Under the pieces are notes generated by a model. The model did not search any database and had not been told where the DNA came from. It saw nothing but the letters and a program-made list of their open reading frames with translations. DNA of 64,000 nt from Chitinophagaceae bacterium (GTDB lineage: Bacteria; Bacteroidota; Bacteroidia; Chitinophagales; Chitinophagaceae). Positions within the stretch are counted from its first letter, which is position 1. Each line of letters starts with the position of its first letter. Positions 53,363 through 63,441 of this stretch are shown here, one piece after another. Made by a program: the position numbers and the translations under genes. Where the stretch lies: positions 2,511,669 to 2,575,668 of the forward strand of contig JADJPV010000001.1 of NCBI GenBank assembly GCA_016713085.1, in the 5' to 3' direction.

Positions 53363-53902
53363 ATGAGCAGCCGCCGGGAATTTGAAATAGCATTTGTGGG
53401 TTTAAAGCCCGGCAACCATGAATTTCTGTTTGAAATTGATGACAGGTTCTTTGAAGAATTCGGAAAACAGGACTTTAAAAACTGTAAAGCAAACGTAAAG
53501 CTGAACCTGGAAAGAAATTCCGGTTTTATGATGCTGAACTTTGAGGTAGGTGGTACAGTGGGCGTTCAATGCGACCGCTGCGGTAACGACCTTCCATTAG
53601 AACTGTGGGACGAATTTGAAATGCTGGTGAAAATGACGGACGATCCGGAGAAAATGAATGAAGAAGAAGAGAGCCCGGATGTATTTTATATCTCCCGTAC
53701 CGAAAGTCATTTGAACGTTAAGAACTGGATCTATGAGTTCATTAACCTCAGCATTCCTTTACAGAAAATGTGTAAAGAAGATGAAATGGGCGGATCACAT
53801 TGTAACAAAGATGTGCTTGCACGCCTGGCTCAGTTAAACCCTGAGAAAACTGATAACAAGTCAACGATCTGGAAAGATTTAGATAAATTTAGAAACGAGT
53901 AA
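53363..53902 (+). CDS. YceD/DUF177 family protein
   Basis: Intact, 179 residues. GTVGVQCDRCGNDLPLEL is the YceD CxxC site, and INLSIPLQKMCKEDEMGGSHC a second Cys-bearing conserved stretch. YceD genes precede rpmF across bacteria; the protein is linked to 23S rRNA or L32 handling. Twelve bases separate it from rpmF. Confidence 0.92.
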   Translation: MSSRREFEIAFVGLKPGNHEFLFEIDDRFFEEFGKQDFKNCKANVKLNLERNSGFMMLNFEVGGTVGVQCDRCGNDLPLELWDEFEMLVKMTDDPEKMNEEEESPDVFYISRTESHLNVKNWIYEFINLSIPLQKMCKEDEMGGSHCNKDVLARLAQLNPEKTDNKSTIWKDLDKFRNE

Positions 53903-53914
53903 AAATTAAAAGAC

Positions 53915-54109
53915 ATGCCAAATCCCAAACGCAGACATTCGCAGCAACGCAGTGCGAAGCGTCGTACACACTATACGGCAGTGAGTGTTACTTTAACAAA
54001 AGACAGCACAACAGGTGAAACACATCCACGTCATCGTGCACATGTGAGTGAAGGCAAACTTTTCTACAAAGGAAAACTAGTAGCAGAAAAAGCTCCTCTT
54101 AAAGCGTAA
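53915..54109 (+). CDS. rpmF: 50S ribosomal protein L32
   Basis: Intact, 64 residues. MPNPKRRHSQQRSAKRRTHY is the diagnostic start. The CxxC pairs of zinc-type L32 are absent; the middle reads LTKDSTTGETHPRHRAHVSE. Part of yceD-rpmF-plsX. Confidence 0.96.
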   Translation: MPNPKRRHSQQRSAKRRTHYTAVSVTLTKDSTTGETHPRHRAHVSEGKLFYKGKLVAEKAPLKA

Positions 54110-54128
54110 GCTTTCATAACTTCCCTCC

Positions 54129-55066
54129 ATGGTCATAGGAATTGACATGATGGGTGGCGACTACGCCCCTCAGCAGACGCTGTTGGGCGTAGATTTGTTT
54201 TTAGCGGATGCTGCCCCCGATATTCAACTTCTTTTAATAGGAGATGAAGAGATTATGCGTCAGCATTTTCTGTGGTTCCTTCCAATATTTCGTTTTTGCA
54301 TACATCAGAAGTGATTGATATGCACGAATCGCCCACAAGGGCTTTGCGTGATAAACCCAACTCATCCGTAAGTATGGGTCTCCAGTTATTAGGTAATGGA
54401 ATGATTGATGCCTTTATCAGTGCCGGTAACACAGGGGCTGTTATGGTGGGTGTGTTTTATACCATCCGTGCCATTGAAGGTGTGTTGAGGCCAACCATTG
54501 CAACTGTAATTCCAAAAGTACAGGGTGGATATGGTTTGATTCTGGATGTAGGGTTACAGGCCGATTGTAAACCTGAAAACCTGTTACAGAATGCAATACT
54601 TGGAAGCATTTATGCACAAACCATTCTTGAAATAGAAAACCCTGAAGTTGCACTGATTAATATTGGTGAAGAAGAAGGGAAGGGAAGCCTGCTTGCACAG
54701 GCAGGTTATAAATTACTGAAAGAAAGTAAGCTGATTAATTTTACCGGTAACATTGAAGGCCGTGCCATTTTTACGGGTACTGCAGATGTGATGGTATGCG
54801 ATGGCTTTACAGGCAACATTATTTTGAAATTAGGTGAATCAATTTTTGATATTGCTAAATCACGCAACCTGAACGAAGACGATTACTTCAAGAGGTTTGA
54901 TTTTGAAATGTATGGCGGTACTCCTGTACTTGGCGTTGATAAACCAGTGATTGTTGGGCATGGTATTTCAACTTCAAAAGCATTTAAGAATATGATCCTT
55001 CTTGCAGCCAAGATGATTGAAACAAAACTGCTGGAGAAGATGAAAGAAAAATTTGTAACGGAGTAA
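54129..55066 (+). CDS. plsX: Phosphate acyltransferase PlsX, frameshifted
   Basis: About 312 residues. MVIGIDMMGGDYAPQQTLLG at the start, VIDMHESPTRALRDKPNSSV, DAFISAGNTGAVMVG and DVMVCDGFTGNIILKLGES are the PlsX motifs. The frame breaks near 54265-54275 between MRQHFLW and PSNISFLHTSEV; one base is lost or gained. It makes acyl-phosphate for phospholipid synthesis and so joins plsC in the same pathway. Confidence 0.95.
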
Positions 55067-55131
55067 GTTTAAATTTTCTTTTGAGGTATTAATTATAATA
55101 TTCAGTCTGGTAACAATAAACGAATCGTATT

Positions 55132-55593
55132 ATGTCTGGATTATTTCATGTGTCTCAAATCTGTCCGGTTCGTACAATAAAATCATTTTGCATTTTTTTA
55201 TTCAAATTTGCATTTTACAGTATCTTAACTATAGTCTTTTTGAATTGTAATGATCCCTATGCACCAATAACAAAAGAGGAACGCATTGGGGATATGATGA
55301 AAAATATCAGAAACACTCCTGAATGGATAGCACAGCTTAAAAAAGAGGCAAATGAAAAAGGAGTGTCTTTAGATTCGCTTGTAAAGAAAGCTGCTGTTTT
55401 TATGATTGAACAGGAAGATAACAGGAAGAAATCAAGGTTTCAGAGGATCGAAGAAATTAAGCAGGAAATTCAAAAAACACCTGAATGGATCGGAAGCCTC
55501 AGGAAAGAATCCGAAGAAAAAGAGGTTCCGTTAGATTCACTCATTAACGCCGCAGCAGGTTTTATAATTGAGCAGCAGGATGGTAAAAGATGA
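55132..55593 (+). CDS. Small lipoprotein-like protein with an internal duplication
   Basis: Intact, 153 residues. Hydrophobic N-terminus ending IVFLNCNDPYAP, possibly a lipobox with an unusual Asn before Cys. The rest is two tandem copies of about 49 residues: NTPEWIAQLKKEANEKGVSL followed by DSLVKKAAVFMIEQED, and KTPEWIGSLRKESEEKEVPL followed by DSLINAAAGFIIEQQD. Both are helical and charged. No known family; the copies may be small helical-bundle units. Confidence 0.65.
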   Translation: MSGLFHVSQICPVRTIKSFCIFLFKFAFYSILTIVFLNCNDPYAPITKEERIGDMMKNIRNTPEWIAQLKKEANEKGVSLDSLVKKAAVFMIEQEDNRKKSRFQRIEEIKQEIQKTPEWIGSLRKESEEKEVPLDSLINAAAGFIIEQQDGKR

Positions 55594-55736
55594 TTGTTTT
55601 TTGTTGAATTGCACCAATAGTATTGCACGCTGACTTTTCAAAGTACAGATATTCTTCAGTTGATGACGCTTCTGGTCTGCATAAAATAAAGTAAACTCAT
55701 TGATTTACATTGGCAAAAAAAGAACCCTTACTGTAA

Positions 55737-57214
55737 ATGAATATCTCTCTTAAGGATACCGTTGCTCAAAAGCCGCTTTTTTCAATATTGTTTCTCTGTT
55801 TAGTGAGTACTGCAATGCACTGGCAGATATTCACTACTGATTTAATTGGCGTGCATGTATGGAGGCAATCTCAAACCCAGATTAATATTCAGAATTTTGT
55901 TCGTTATGATTTTAATATAATGAACCCCCGTAATAATTTTGTTTTTGGTGAAAGCAATATCAAGCGGTTTGAATTCCCTGTTATGCAGTGGCTGGTCGCT
56001 GCGGCCGGGAAGATATTTGGTGAATCAATATCAGTAACAAGAATATCAATGTTCCTTATTGGTATTGCCTGTGTAATCGGGATGTTTTTTTTGCTGAAAG
56101 CTGTTTTGAAAGATAATCTTACTGCCTTATTGGGTGCGTGGGCGTTTAATTTCTCCCCTTTGTTTTATTATTATACGATGAACCCCCTGCCGGATGTGTT
56201 TGCACTTTGCTGCACTGTTTGGTATATGTTTTTCTGTTCAGTTACTTTGACAGGCAGAATACAATATCATTGTTATTGGCCGCATTCTTTCTTGGACTGG
56301 CCACTCTTGCAAAACTTCCATTTATAATTTTTGGTTCAGTGGCAGCTGTTTATGTTTTACAGCAATTGCAAAGCAAGGGAATAGCACCGCTGAGAAAATG
56401 TTTTGCACTGATATTTGTTTTTACTTCCTTTCTTCTTCCGGCTTTTTTCTGGTACAAATGGGTCATTCCTTCATGGGGCGATAATGGAGTGTTAAAAGGA
56501 ATTTTTTCTAACAGTGTGTCCACTGAACGCACTATTGAGATATTTAAATTTCATGCTTTTGAGCTGCTTCCTAAGATCCTTCTCAACTATGCAGTTGTTC
56601 CATTTTTTTTAGCTGGGTGTTTTTTTATGGTCAAAAACAAAGTGTATGTTAAGGCAAAATGGAGTTTACTGGCTGCCGCCGGGCTGACTGTTATACTGTA
56701 CTTTCTTTTAGAGTATAATATGATTGATATTATTCACGACTACTACATGCTGCCTTTCTTACCCCCGCTGTTTCTTATTGTTGCATATGGTATTAAAATG
56801 CTGCTTATGGTAAGCAGATTTACACGCTTTGCAACAGTTGGGCTGCTGATTCTCCTGCCTTTTTTTGCTTTTCTGGCAGTGAATAATTACTGGAATGTGA
56901 GAAAATCTTATTTCAATCCTGATGTTTTTATTTACCGGAAAGAATTAAAAAAAGCTGTTCCGACTGATTCAAAATGTATTATTTTAAACGATGTGTCAGG
57001 CTATATTTTTTCTTACCAGGTTGATAAGCAGGGAGCCATCTTTAATGATGAAAATCTGTCTGGAGCATGGATCAGGGATCTGGTTAAGAAAGGATACAGA
57101 TACATGTACTCAGACTGCAGGAACGTGGATGACAACCCTGAAGTTCAAAAAAGTATTGATCATTTAATAGTGGAATGTGGTTCGGTTAAGGTTTTTAAAC
57201 TAAAAGAAGAATAA
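55737..57214 (+). CDS. GT39/ArnT-like membrane glycosyltransferase, frameshifted
   Basis: About 492 residues with ten or more membrane helices. TTDLIGVHVWRQSQTQINIQ forms the first periplasmic loop with the acidic and aromatic residues of the protein-mannosyltransferase/ArnT fold; LGLATLAKLPFIIFGSVAAV and HDYYMLPFLPPLFLIVAYGI are further typical helices. The frame shifts near 56238 (repair: WYMFFCSYFDRQNTISLLL). It would move a sugar from a polyprenyl carrier to an acceptor outside the inner membrane. A bidirectional terminator follows. Confidence 0.82.
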
Positions 57215-57240
57215 GGTTTGTGCAGGTCTGATGAGTCAAC

Positions 57241-57274
57241 AAAAAGCCCTTAAGCTTAAACTTAAGGGCTTTTT
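57241..57274. terminator. Bidirectional terminator
   Basis: Perfect 14-pair stem AAAAAGCCCTTAAG / CTTAAGGGCTTTTT with a six-base loop. It serves the glycosyltransferase (plus) and the tRNA (minus). Confidence 0.92.
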
Positions 57275-57283
57275 ACATTTTTG

Positions 57284-57356
57284 TGATCCCGCTGGGACTC
57301 GAACCCAGGACCCCAACATTAAAAGTGTCGTGCTCTACCAACTGAGCTACGGAATC
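57284..57356 (-). tRNA. tRNA-Lys (UUU)
   Basis: 73 bases with full cloverleaf: acceptor GATTCCG / CGGGATC plus discriminator A, D-arm GCTC-AGTTGGTA-GAGC, anticodon arm CGACA-CTTTTAA-TGTTG (anticodon TTT), variable GGGTC, T-arm CTGGG-TTCGAGT-CCCAG. CCA is not encoded. All stems pair apart from G-T wobbles. Confidence 0.96.
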
Positions 57357-57457
57357 GTCCAAAATAGTTCTGTTTTTTGGGAGTGCAAAAATAGGGTAAT
57401 TCGGTTTTGCTCCCAAGTTTTAAAAAAAATACTTTTTACAATCATGTGAGTAAACAA

Positions 57458-57486
57458 TTGAATTGAGTACAGCTGCCGTATTTTTG
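57458..57486 (+). promoter_or_regulatory. Promoter of the SDR gene
   Basis: TTG (57458-57460), 18 bases, TATTTTTG (57479-57486), exact -7 consensus. Leader to ATG 57503 about ten bases. Confidence 0.65.
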
Positions 57487-57502
57487 CAAAAAACAGATCA
57501 GA

Positions 57503-58307
57503 ATGGATTTTAAAAATAAGGTGGTGGTTATTACAGGAGGGGAGTGAGGGTATTGGAAGAGCAATGGTGGAAATGATGCTGAATAAAGGGGCAAAAGTAG
57601 CTACCTGTGGCCGTAAACATGATAAACTGTATCATCTGCAAACACAGTTCCCCGGGCAACCATTGCATGTAGTAGTTGCTGATGTAAGCAGTGAATCTGA
57701 CTGCCGGGATTTTATCAACTCAACCATTAAGACATTTGGCGGTATAGATATTCTCATTAATAATGCCGGACTTTCAATGCGTGCATTGATCAATGATGCT
57801 GAAATCAGCGCCTTTAAGAGGCTGATGGATGTGAATTTCTGGGGAACGGTTTACTGTACAAAATTTGCGTTACCATCCATTATTGAACATAAAGGAACTG
57901 TTGTCGGTATTTCTTCCATTGTTGGCAACAGGGGTATTCCTGGTCGCAGTGCATATTCTGCATCGAAGTTTGCGATGCAGGGTTGGCTGGAAGCTTTACG
58001 GGATGAAATGTTTCAGCATGGGGTAAATGTATTATGGGTGTCACCAGGGTTTATTGCCACTAATATCAGAACTGTTGCATTGAATGCTGAAGGAAACCCA
58101 ATTGGTGAAACACCCATGGATGAATCCAAACTCATGAGTGCTGAAGAATGTGCCAGGCATATTATTTACGCAGTGGTGAAACGGAAACGTTCTGTTGTTT
58201 TAACACTTACCGGAAAGGCAACTGTGTTTATGAGTAAGTTTTTTCCACGATTAGCGGACCTCTACATTCATAAATTTTTCTTTAAGGAAGGGAAGCTTAT
58301 AAAATAA
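57503..58307 (+). CDS. Short-chain dehydrogenase/reductase, frameshifted near the start
   Basis: About 267 residues. The N-terminal glycine motif is broken by one extra G at about 57538-57542; repaired, it reads VVVITGGSEGIGRAMVEMML. Then IDILINNAGLSMRALINDAE (NNAG), GISSIVGNRGIPGRSAYSASK (Ser, Tyr, Lys triad) and LWVSPGFIATNIR. Classical SDR; the substrate is not evident. The C-terminal VFMSKFFPRLADLYIHKFFF may touch the membrane. Confidence 0.88.
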
Positions 58308-58393
58308 AAATGAAGAGTCATTGATAATGGAAGTATTTGCTTCAGATCGTTTTACATTTATAATTCTTTATTTTTAATTTCCCATTACTAACC

Positions 58394-59184
58394 ATGCCGC
58401 TACTAACCCTCACATCAGATATTGAGAACAGGACTACCTGGCCGGGGCAGTAAAGGGCGTTTTATTAAGACAGGATTCTTCTTTTCAGCTGATTGATATT
58501 TCACATCATCTTTCTCCGTTCAATGATCCACAGGCAGCATATGTGGTGAGAAATGCTACCAGACAATTTCCAGCCGGTACCTTTCATCTTGTATTGGTGA
58601 ACATGTTTCAATACAAACCCGATCATTTGCTGATGGCACTTCACAATGATCAGTACTTCTGTATTGCTGATAATGGTCTCATCACCATGATACTGGAAGA
58701 ACCGCCGCAGGAAGTTGTTGCACTGCAGCTTGATAAATCTTCAGCCCGCCATACACTGGCCTGTACAGAAGTATTTGCAAGAGCTATTCAACAGGTGGCT
58801 GCTGGCAAGAAATTAAAAGAGATTGGTGATGATTCAATTTCTATCCAGGTAAGAAATCCGTTACGGCCCATGACTACCAACCAGTACATGGAAGGTCAGA
58901 TCATCTCCATCGATCATTTCGAAAATGTAATTGTGAACATTACACAGGATGAGTTTGAAGCGCAACGCAAGGGCCGCCGTTTTAAAATTGTATTTAAACG
59001 GGATGAAGTGATTGACCGTTTCAGTGAAACCTATGCTGATGTAAATGAAGGGGAGAAACTGGCTCTTTTCAACTCAGCCGGGTATCTTGAAATTGCCATC
59101 AACAAAGGAAATGCTGCCGGACTTTTTGGCTTGAAAAAACAGAGCCGTTTGTCAAACTGTCCGTCTGAAAAAAACCCCGAATAG
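58394..59184 (+). CDS. SAM hydroxide adenosyltransferase (DUF62), frameshifted
   Basis: About 263 residues from ATG 58394. Near the start one G is missing (about 58423; repair: LTSDIGEQDYLAGAVKGVLL). Then LIDISHHLSPFNDPQAAYVV, GTFHLVLVNMF, CIADNGLITMILEE and the C-terminal barrel EGQIISIDHFENVIVN. The family hydrolyses SAM to adenosine and methionine, related to fluorinase and chlorinase. The usual C-terminal GNAAGLFGLK is followed by about 14 extra residues. Confidence 0.87.
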
Positions 59185-59534
59185 TCGCCAGGAACCGAAG
59201 GGGAGAACTGCTGAGCACAGCCCTTGCTCTTATAAATTTATATAAATTGTTTCTGGCATCACTAACGATAAGTTCTATTGTATTGCTGACGTGTAAGAAC
59301 AAATTGTTTATAAAAGCAATGCAGTACCGTCCCTCTCTCTGGAGAGGGATAAGAGGGAGAGGCCAGAAATGTTGCCAGTAAATTTGCAGTACAAGTGCGA
59401 TCAAATTCCATGTTTATACCGCCAGTTAAATACAATCACCATTAATATTAAAGGCTGTTAAAAGATGCTTACGTACCCTCATCTCCTTATTTTGCCCGCC
59501 CGCATTAAACCGGGTTTTTAAACCAACGCTTTTT
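59185..59534. repeat. Composite C/G-rich repeat between the SAM hydrolase and DUF2723 genes
   Basis: A 350-base spacer without a gene. Left: GAAGGGGAGAACTGCTGAGC (59198 on), similar to type-A flanks. Middle: AAGAACAAATTGTTTAT (59295-59311), identical to 34072-34088. Right: type-B palindrome CCCTCTC-TCTG-GAGAGGG with ATAAGAGGGAGAGGCC (59330-59364). The last 170 bases hold a TTATTTTG box (59487-59494), a weak -7 candidate. Confidence 0.7.
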
Positions 59535-62500
59535 ATGAATTTCCAAAAGCTCAACAACATTACAGGCTGGATAGTAGGCCTCTTTGCATGTGCCATTTAT
59601 ATCTTAACCATGGAGCCTTCCGGCAGTTTATGGGATTGTGGTGAATTTGTTTCCACTGCCTATAAATTAGGTGTTCCTCATCCGCCCGGTGCCCCCTTAT
59701 TTATTTTAATGGGAAGATTGTTTACACTCTTTACGCCTAATGATGCGGCGGTTGGTGTAAACCTGATGTCAGCTTTGGCAAGTGGTTTCACCATTATGGT
59801 CCTGGTCTGGACCATTACGCATTTTGGAAGAAGACTTGTGCAGAAAGAAAATGAAGAGCTTCAGGGAAACCAGTTGTTCAGCATTATGGCTGCTGGTGTT
59901 ATTGGTGCTTTAGCTTATACATTCAGTGATTCATTCTGGTTCAGTGCTGTTGAAGGTGAAGTATATGCATTGTCTTCTTTCTTTACCGCTATTGTTTTCT
60001 GGGCCATCCTGAAATGGGAGCATGAAGATTCAAAAGCAGGTGATGATGACATGAAGCGCACACATGCAGAACGTTGGATTGTGTTGATTTTCTTCCTCAT
60101 GGGATTAAGTATCGGTGTTCACTTACTGAACCTCTTAACCATTCCTGCAATAGTAATGGTGTATTATTTCCGCAGGTATAAACCAACATGGACCGGTGGA
60201 ATTGTTGCCCTGGCAGTGGGTGTAGGAATATTAGGTGTAATACAGGTGGCAGTTATTCAATGGAGCATTGCTTCTGCAGGCTGGTTCGACCGTTTATTTG
60301 TAAACAGCTTTGGCCTGCCATTCTTCTCAGGATTTATTTTCTTCTTTGCAGCAGTAGCAGCACTTATCTGGTTTGGCTTAAGATGGGCACAAACAAATCA
60401 CTGGCGCTTTCTGCGTTTAGGTTTGTGGAGTTTTGCTTTTATGCTTATTGATACTCAACTTATGTTACTACCATATGATCCGCTCCAATGCTGATCCTGC
60501 TGTTGATATGAATGATGTAAACAATCCTACTTCATTGGTAAGTTATCTCAGTCGTGAGCAGTATGGCGATATACCATTATTAAAAGGCCAGGTATTTACA
60601 GCAGAAGCGAATTATGAAGATGTGGGCGAAGTGTATCAGCGTGTAGGTGATAAGTATGAGGTTGTTGGTACAAAACGAAAAGCTGTATATCCTCCTGAGC
60701 AAACAATGGTGTTTCCACGTGTATGGGATGCAAGTAATGATCAGGGACATGCTGATTACTATGCACAGTTCCTTGGCATTGGAAAAATGCAGGATAAACA
60801 AACAGGAAAAATTTCTTACGAACGTGATCCTGACATGGCCGATAACTTTAAATTCTTCTTTAAATACCAGATTGGTATTATGTACGGACGTTATTTCATG
60901 TGGAATTTTGCCGGTAAACAAAATGATGTGCAGGGAGTGGGTGAAAGAAGAAATGGTAACTGGATCAGCGGCATTTCATTTTTAGATAATGCCCGATTGG
61001 GTAATCAGAAACTGATGCCCGACAGTTTGAAAAATAACAAGGCAAACAATACTTTATTCTTCCTTCCTTTCTTACTTGGATTGTTTGGATTAATTCAGCA
61101 ACTCAGCAAACACAAGCGTGATGGACTGATTGTTGGCCTGCTGTTTTTATCAACCGGATTTGCAATTGTCTTATACCTTAACCAGGCGGGCCCTCAGCCA
61201 CGTGAAAGGGACTATGCTTATGTAGGAAGTTTCTATGCTTTTGCTGTGTGGATTGGTCTTGGATATTTCCTGGTAAAAGAAATGTTTGAAAAGTTATTAA
61301 AGGCGTTGCGGGTTCATATGCAGCAGCTGCTTTTATGTTTTGTTGCTGTACCATTGTTACGGCTACACAGGAATGGGATGACCGCGACCGCAGTAAAAAA
61401 AACACTGGCTCCTGATCTGGCTGCTGATCACCTCGAAAGCCGTGCTCCCAATGCTATCTTGTTTACGGTTGGCGATAACGATACCATCCATTATGGTATG
61501 CGCAGGAAGTAAAAGGATCCGTCCTGATATTCGTGATCACCGATCAAGCTTATTAGGTACTGACTGGTACATTAACCAACCCGTTATAAAGTAAATCAAA
61601 GCGACCCGATTGATGTGATCTGAATGAAGAACAGATTGCAGGCGATAAGGGAATATTGTTTATCATATCCCTGTTTCTCAAACCGATACTTCTTATGTTG
61701 ACCTGTATAACATGATGAAAGACCAGGCAGGCAGTGATGCAGAAAATAAAATGTACAGGGTACAAAGTGGTGAATTGCTGAATTATTTCCCTGTTAACCG
61801 TGTTATTGTTCCGGTTGATGAAAATGTGGTACGGCAGAACGGAACCGTTACAGCAAAAGACAGTGTGGTAAAAGAAGTAAGGTTCCAGATTTCAAAAGGT
61901 TACCTGTTTAAAAATGATGCGGCAATTATGAATGTTATTGCAGCCAATAAATGGAAGCGCCCTATTTACTTCACACAGCCTTTGCAGATGGGATTTGATG
62001 ATTATCTGCGTCAGGATGGGTTAACCTATCGTCTTGTTCCTGTTGCCAATGCAAGAGGTACTGTAAATATGGACTGGATGTATGATAAGGTGATGAATAA
62101 ATTCAAGTATGGCAGTGCAGATAAAGAAGGAGTTTATTTTGATGAAGAAAACCGCAGGCATTTATTGAACATCCGTAATGCACATACCATTCTTGCAATG
62201 AATTTAATTGCAGCGGGTCGTAAAGAAGATGCGAAGAAAGTATTGCAGCGTTGTGATCAGTTAATGAAATCGAAAAATATGCCTTACGGTATGGCTTCCC
62301 GTTATGGTAACGACTCATACGATGAAAAAGAGTTTCTATTTTGCCATGACGGCTTTCCAGGCAGGTGATACAGAAATGGGCAAGCGCATTATGGAACAGG
62401 TGAAGAAAGATTGTGAACAGCAAATGGCGTTTTACGAATCTGTTTCAGATGGCGATACAAGAACACCATCAGAGTATGAATATCAGATGGCCAAACAATT

Positions 62501-62624
62501 GGTGCAGGGTATTGATAATGCATTAAAAGAATATGTACAGGGAGTGAAACCGGGATCGGATACAATACCGGCTAACAAAGAAGTTCCGCAAACGATCAAG
62601 AACAAGCCTGATACACAGAAATAA
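59535..62624 (+). CDS. DUF2723 (GT117-like) membrane protein, many frameshifts
   Basis: About 1030 residues in four or more frames. N-terminal membrane part with SGSLWDCGEFVSTAYKLGVP and HPPGAPLFILMGRLFTLF, the DUF2723 signature with acidic catalytic-type residues; then a large region with LNQAGPQPRERDYAYVGSFY and LESRAPNAILFTVGDNDT, and a helical C-terminal tail with TPR-like AAGRKEDAKKVLQRCDQLMK. Breaks lie near 60440-60475, 61290-61330, 61370-61390, 61490-61640 and 62320. A polytopic glycosyltransferase-like protein common in Bacteroidota. Confidence 0.88.
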
Positions 62625-62679
62625 AGCAGCAGCGTTTCGCTCTTAATAAATTGCCGGTGAGGCGGAGAGAAGTTTAATA

Positions 62680-63301
62680 CTATTTCCCGTCTTCCCGGCT
62701 TTTTTTATTGCTTGTTGTTTGCTTTGTATTCCCTTCAATTGTTTGCACAACTGACACCATATATTTTACAAACTTGGTACTTTGTTTTTCAATCTGTTTG
62801 TTCATTTTTCTGTACATGCCAACAGATGAAATACCTACCCGTTGAAAGTTTTCTACATCGCTGATGTCTTTGCTGAGTGTAGGAGTCATGGTTGTTCTTG
62901 CACTGGGAATATACACCCATCCAAATGGACTACAAATCCGGTAACAATCAAAGCGGTTGTTGTTCCAATGCCGGCTGCTGTTACAACCGTACCTAACATA
63001 TTCTGTTTTGTATGAACAAATTCTCACCATTACCAATTTTACCTGGCAACTCGTGGTTTGTACACCCGCTGTTTAGTGAGAGTTTGAATGGATGTGTTTC
63101 GCTGTTATAAACCTCCACAAACTTTGTCATCTTTTCAGAATTTCCTGTTTGTATTCAAAATCCTGTATGATCCGTAAGTCGAGCTCCAGGTTCAGTGTTT
63201 CAACTTTGCCTCCTTTTTCAGCAGCAGCTCAGGGCTTTTGCAGGAGCTGAATAGAGCAATACCAACAAGACTGAGAATGACAAATGGGTGAATTTTCGCA
63301 T
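62680..63301 (-). CDS. Hypothetical lipoprotein, heavily frameshifted
   Basis: The minus strand starts MRKFTHLSFSVLLVLLYSAP; in another frame the signal peptide ends with LFSSCKSPELLLKK, a lipobox. Later pieces read MTKFVEVYNSETHPFKLSLN, SARTTMTPTLSKDISDVENF and MNKQIEKQSTKFVKYMVSVV to REDGK. At least four indels separate the pieces. Function unknown; the base quality is too poor to say more. Confidence 0.5.
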
Positions 63302-63441
63302 GGATATGTATTTCTTCTGACGGTAAAATAAGAAATCATCGAAACACTGTCAAGAACCTTTTGGGCCCGGTATTTGTTGTTCATCAACTAACGGCATGCT
63401 AAACGCTGTTAGCAGAAATTAAAGTAAATTGATAGTTGATT

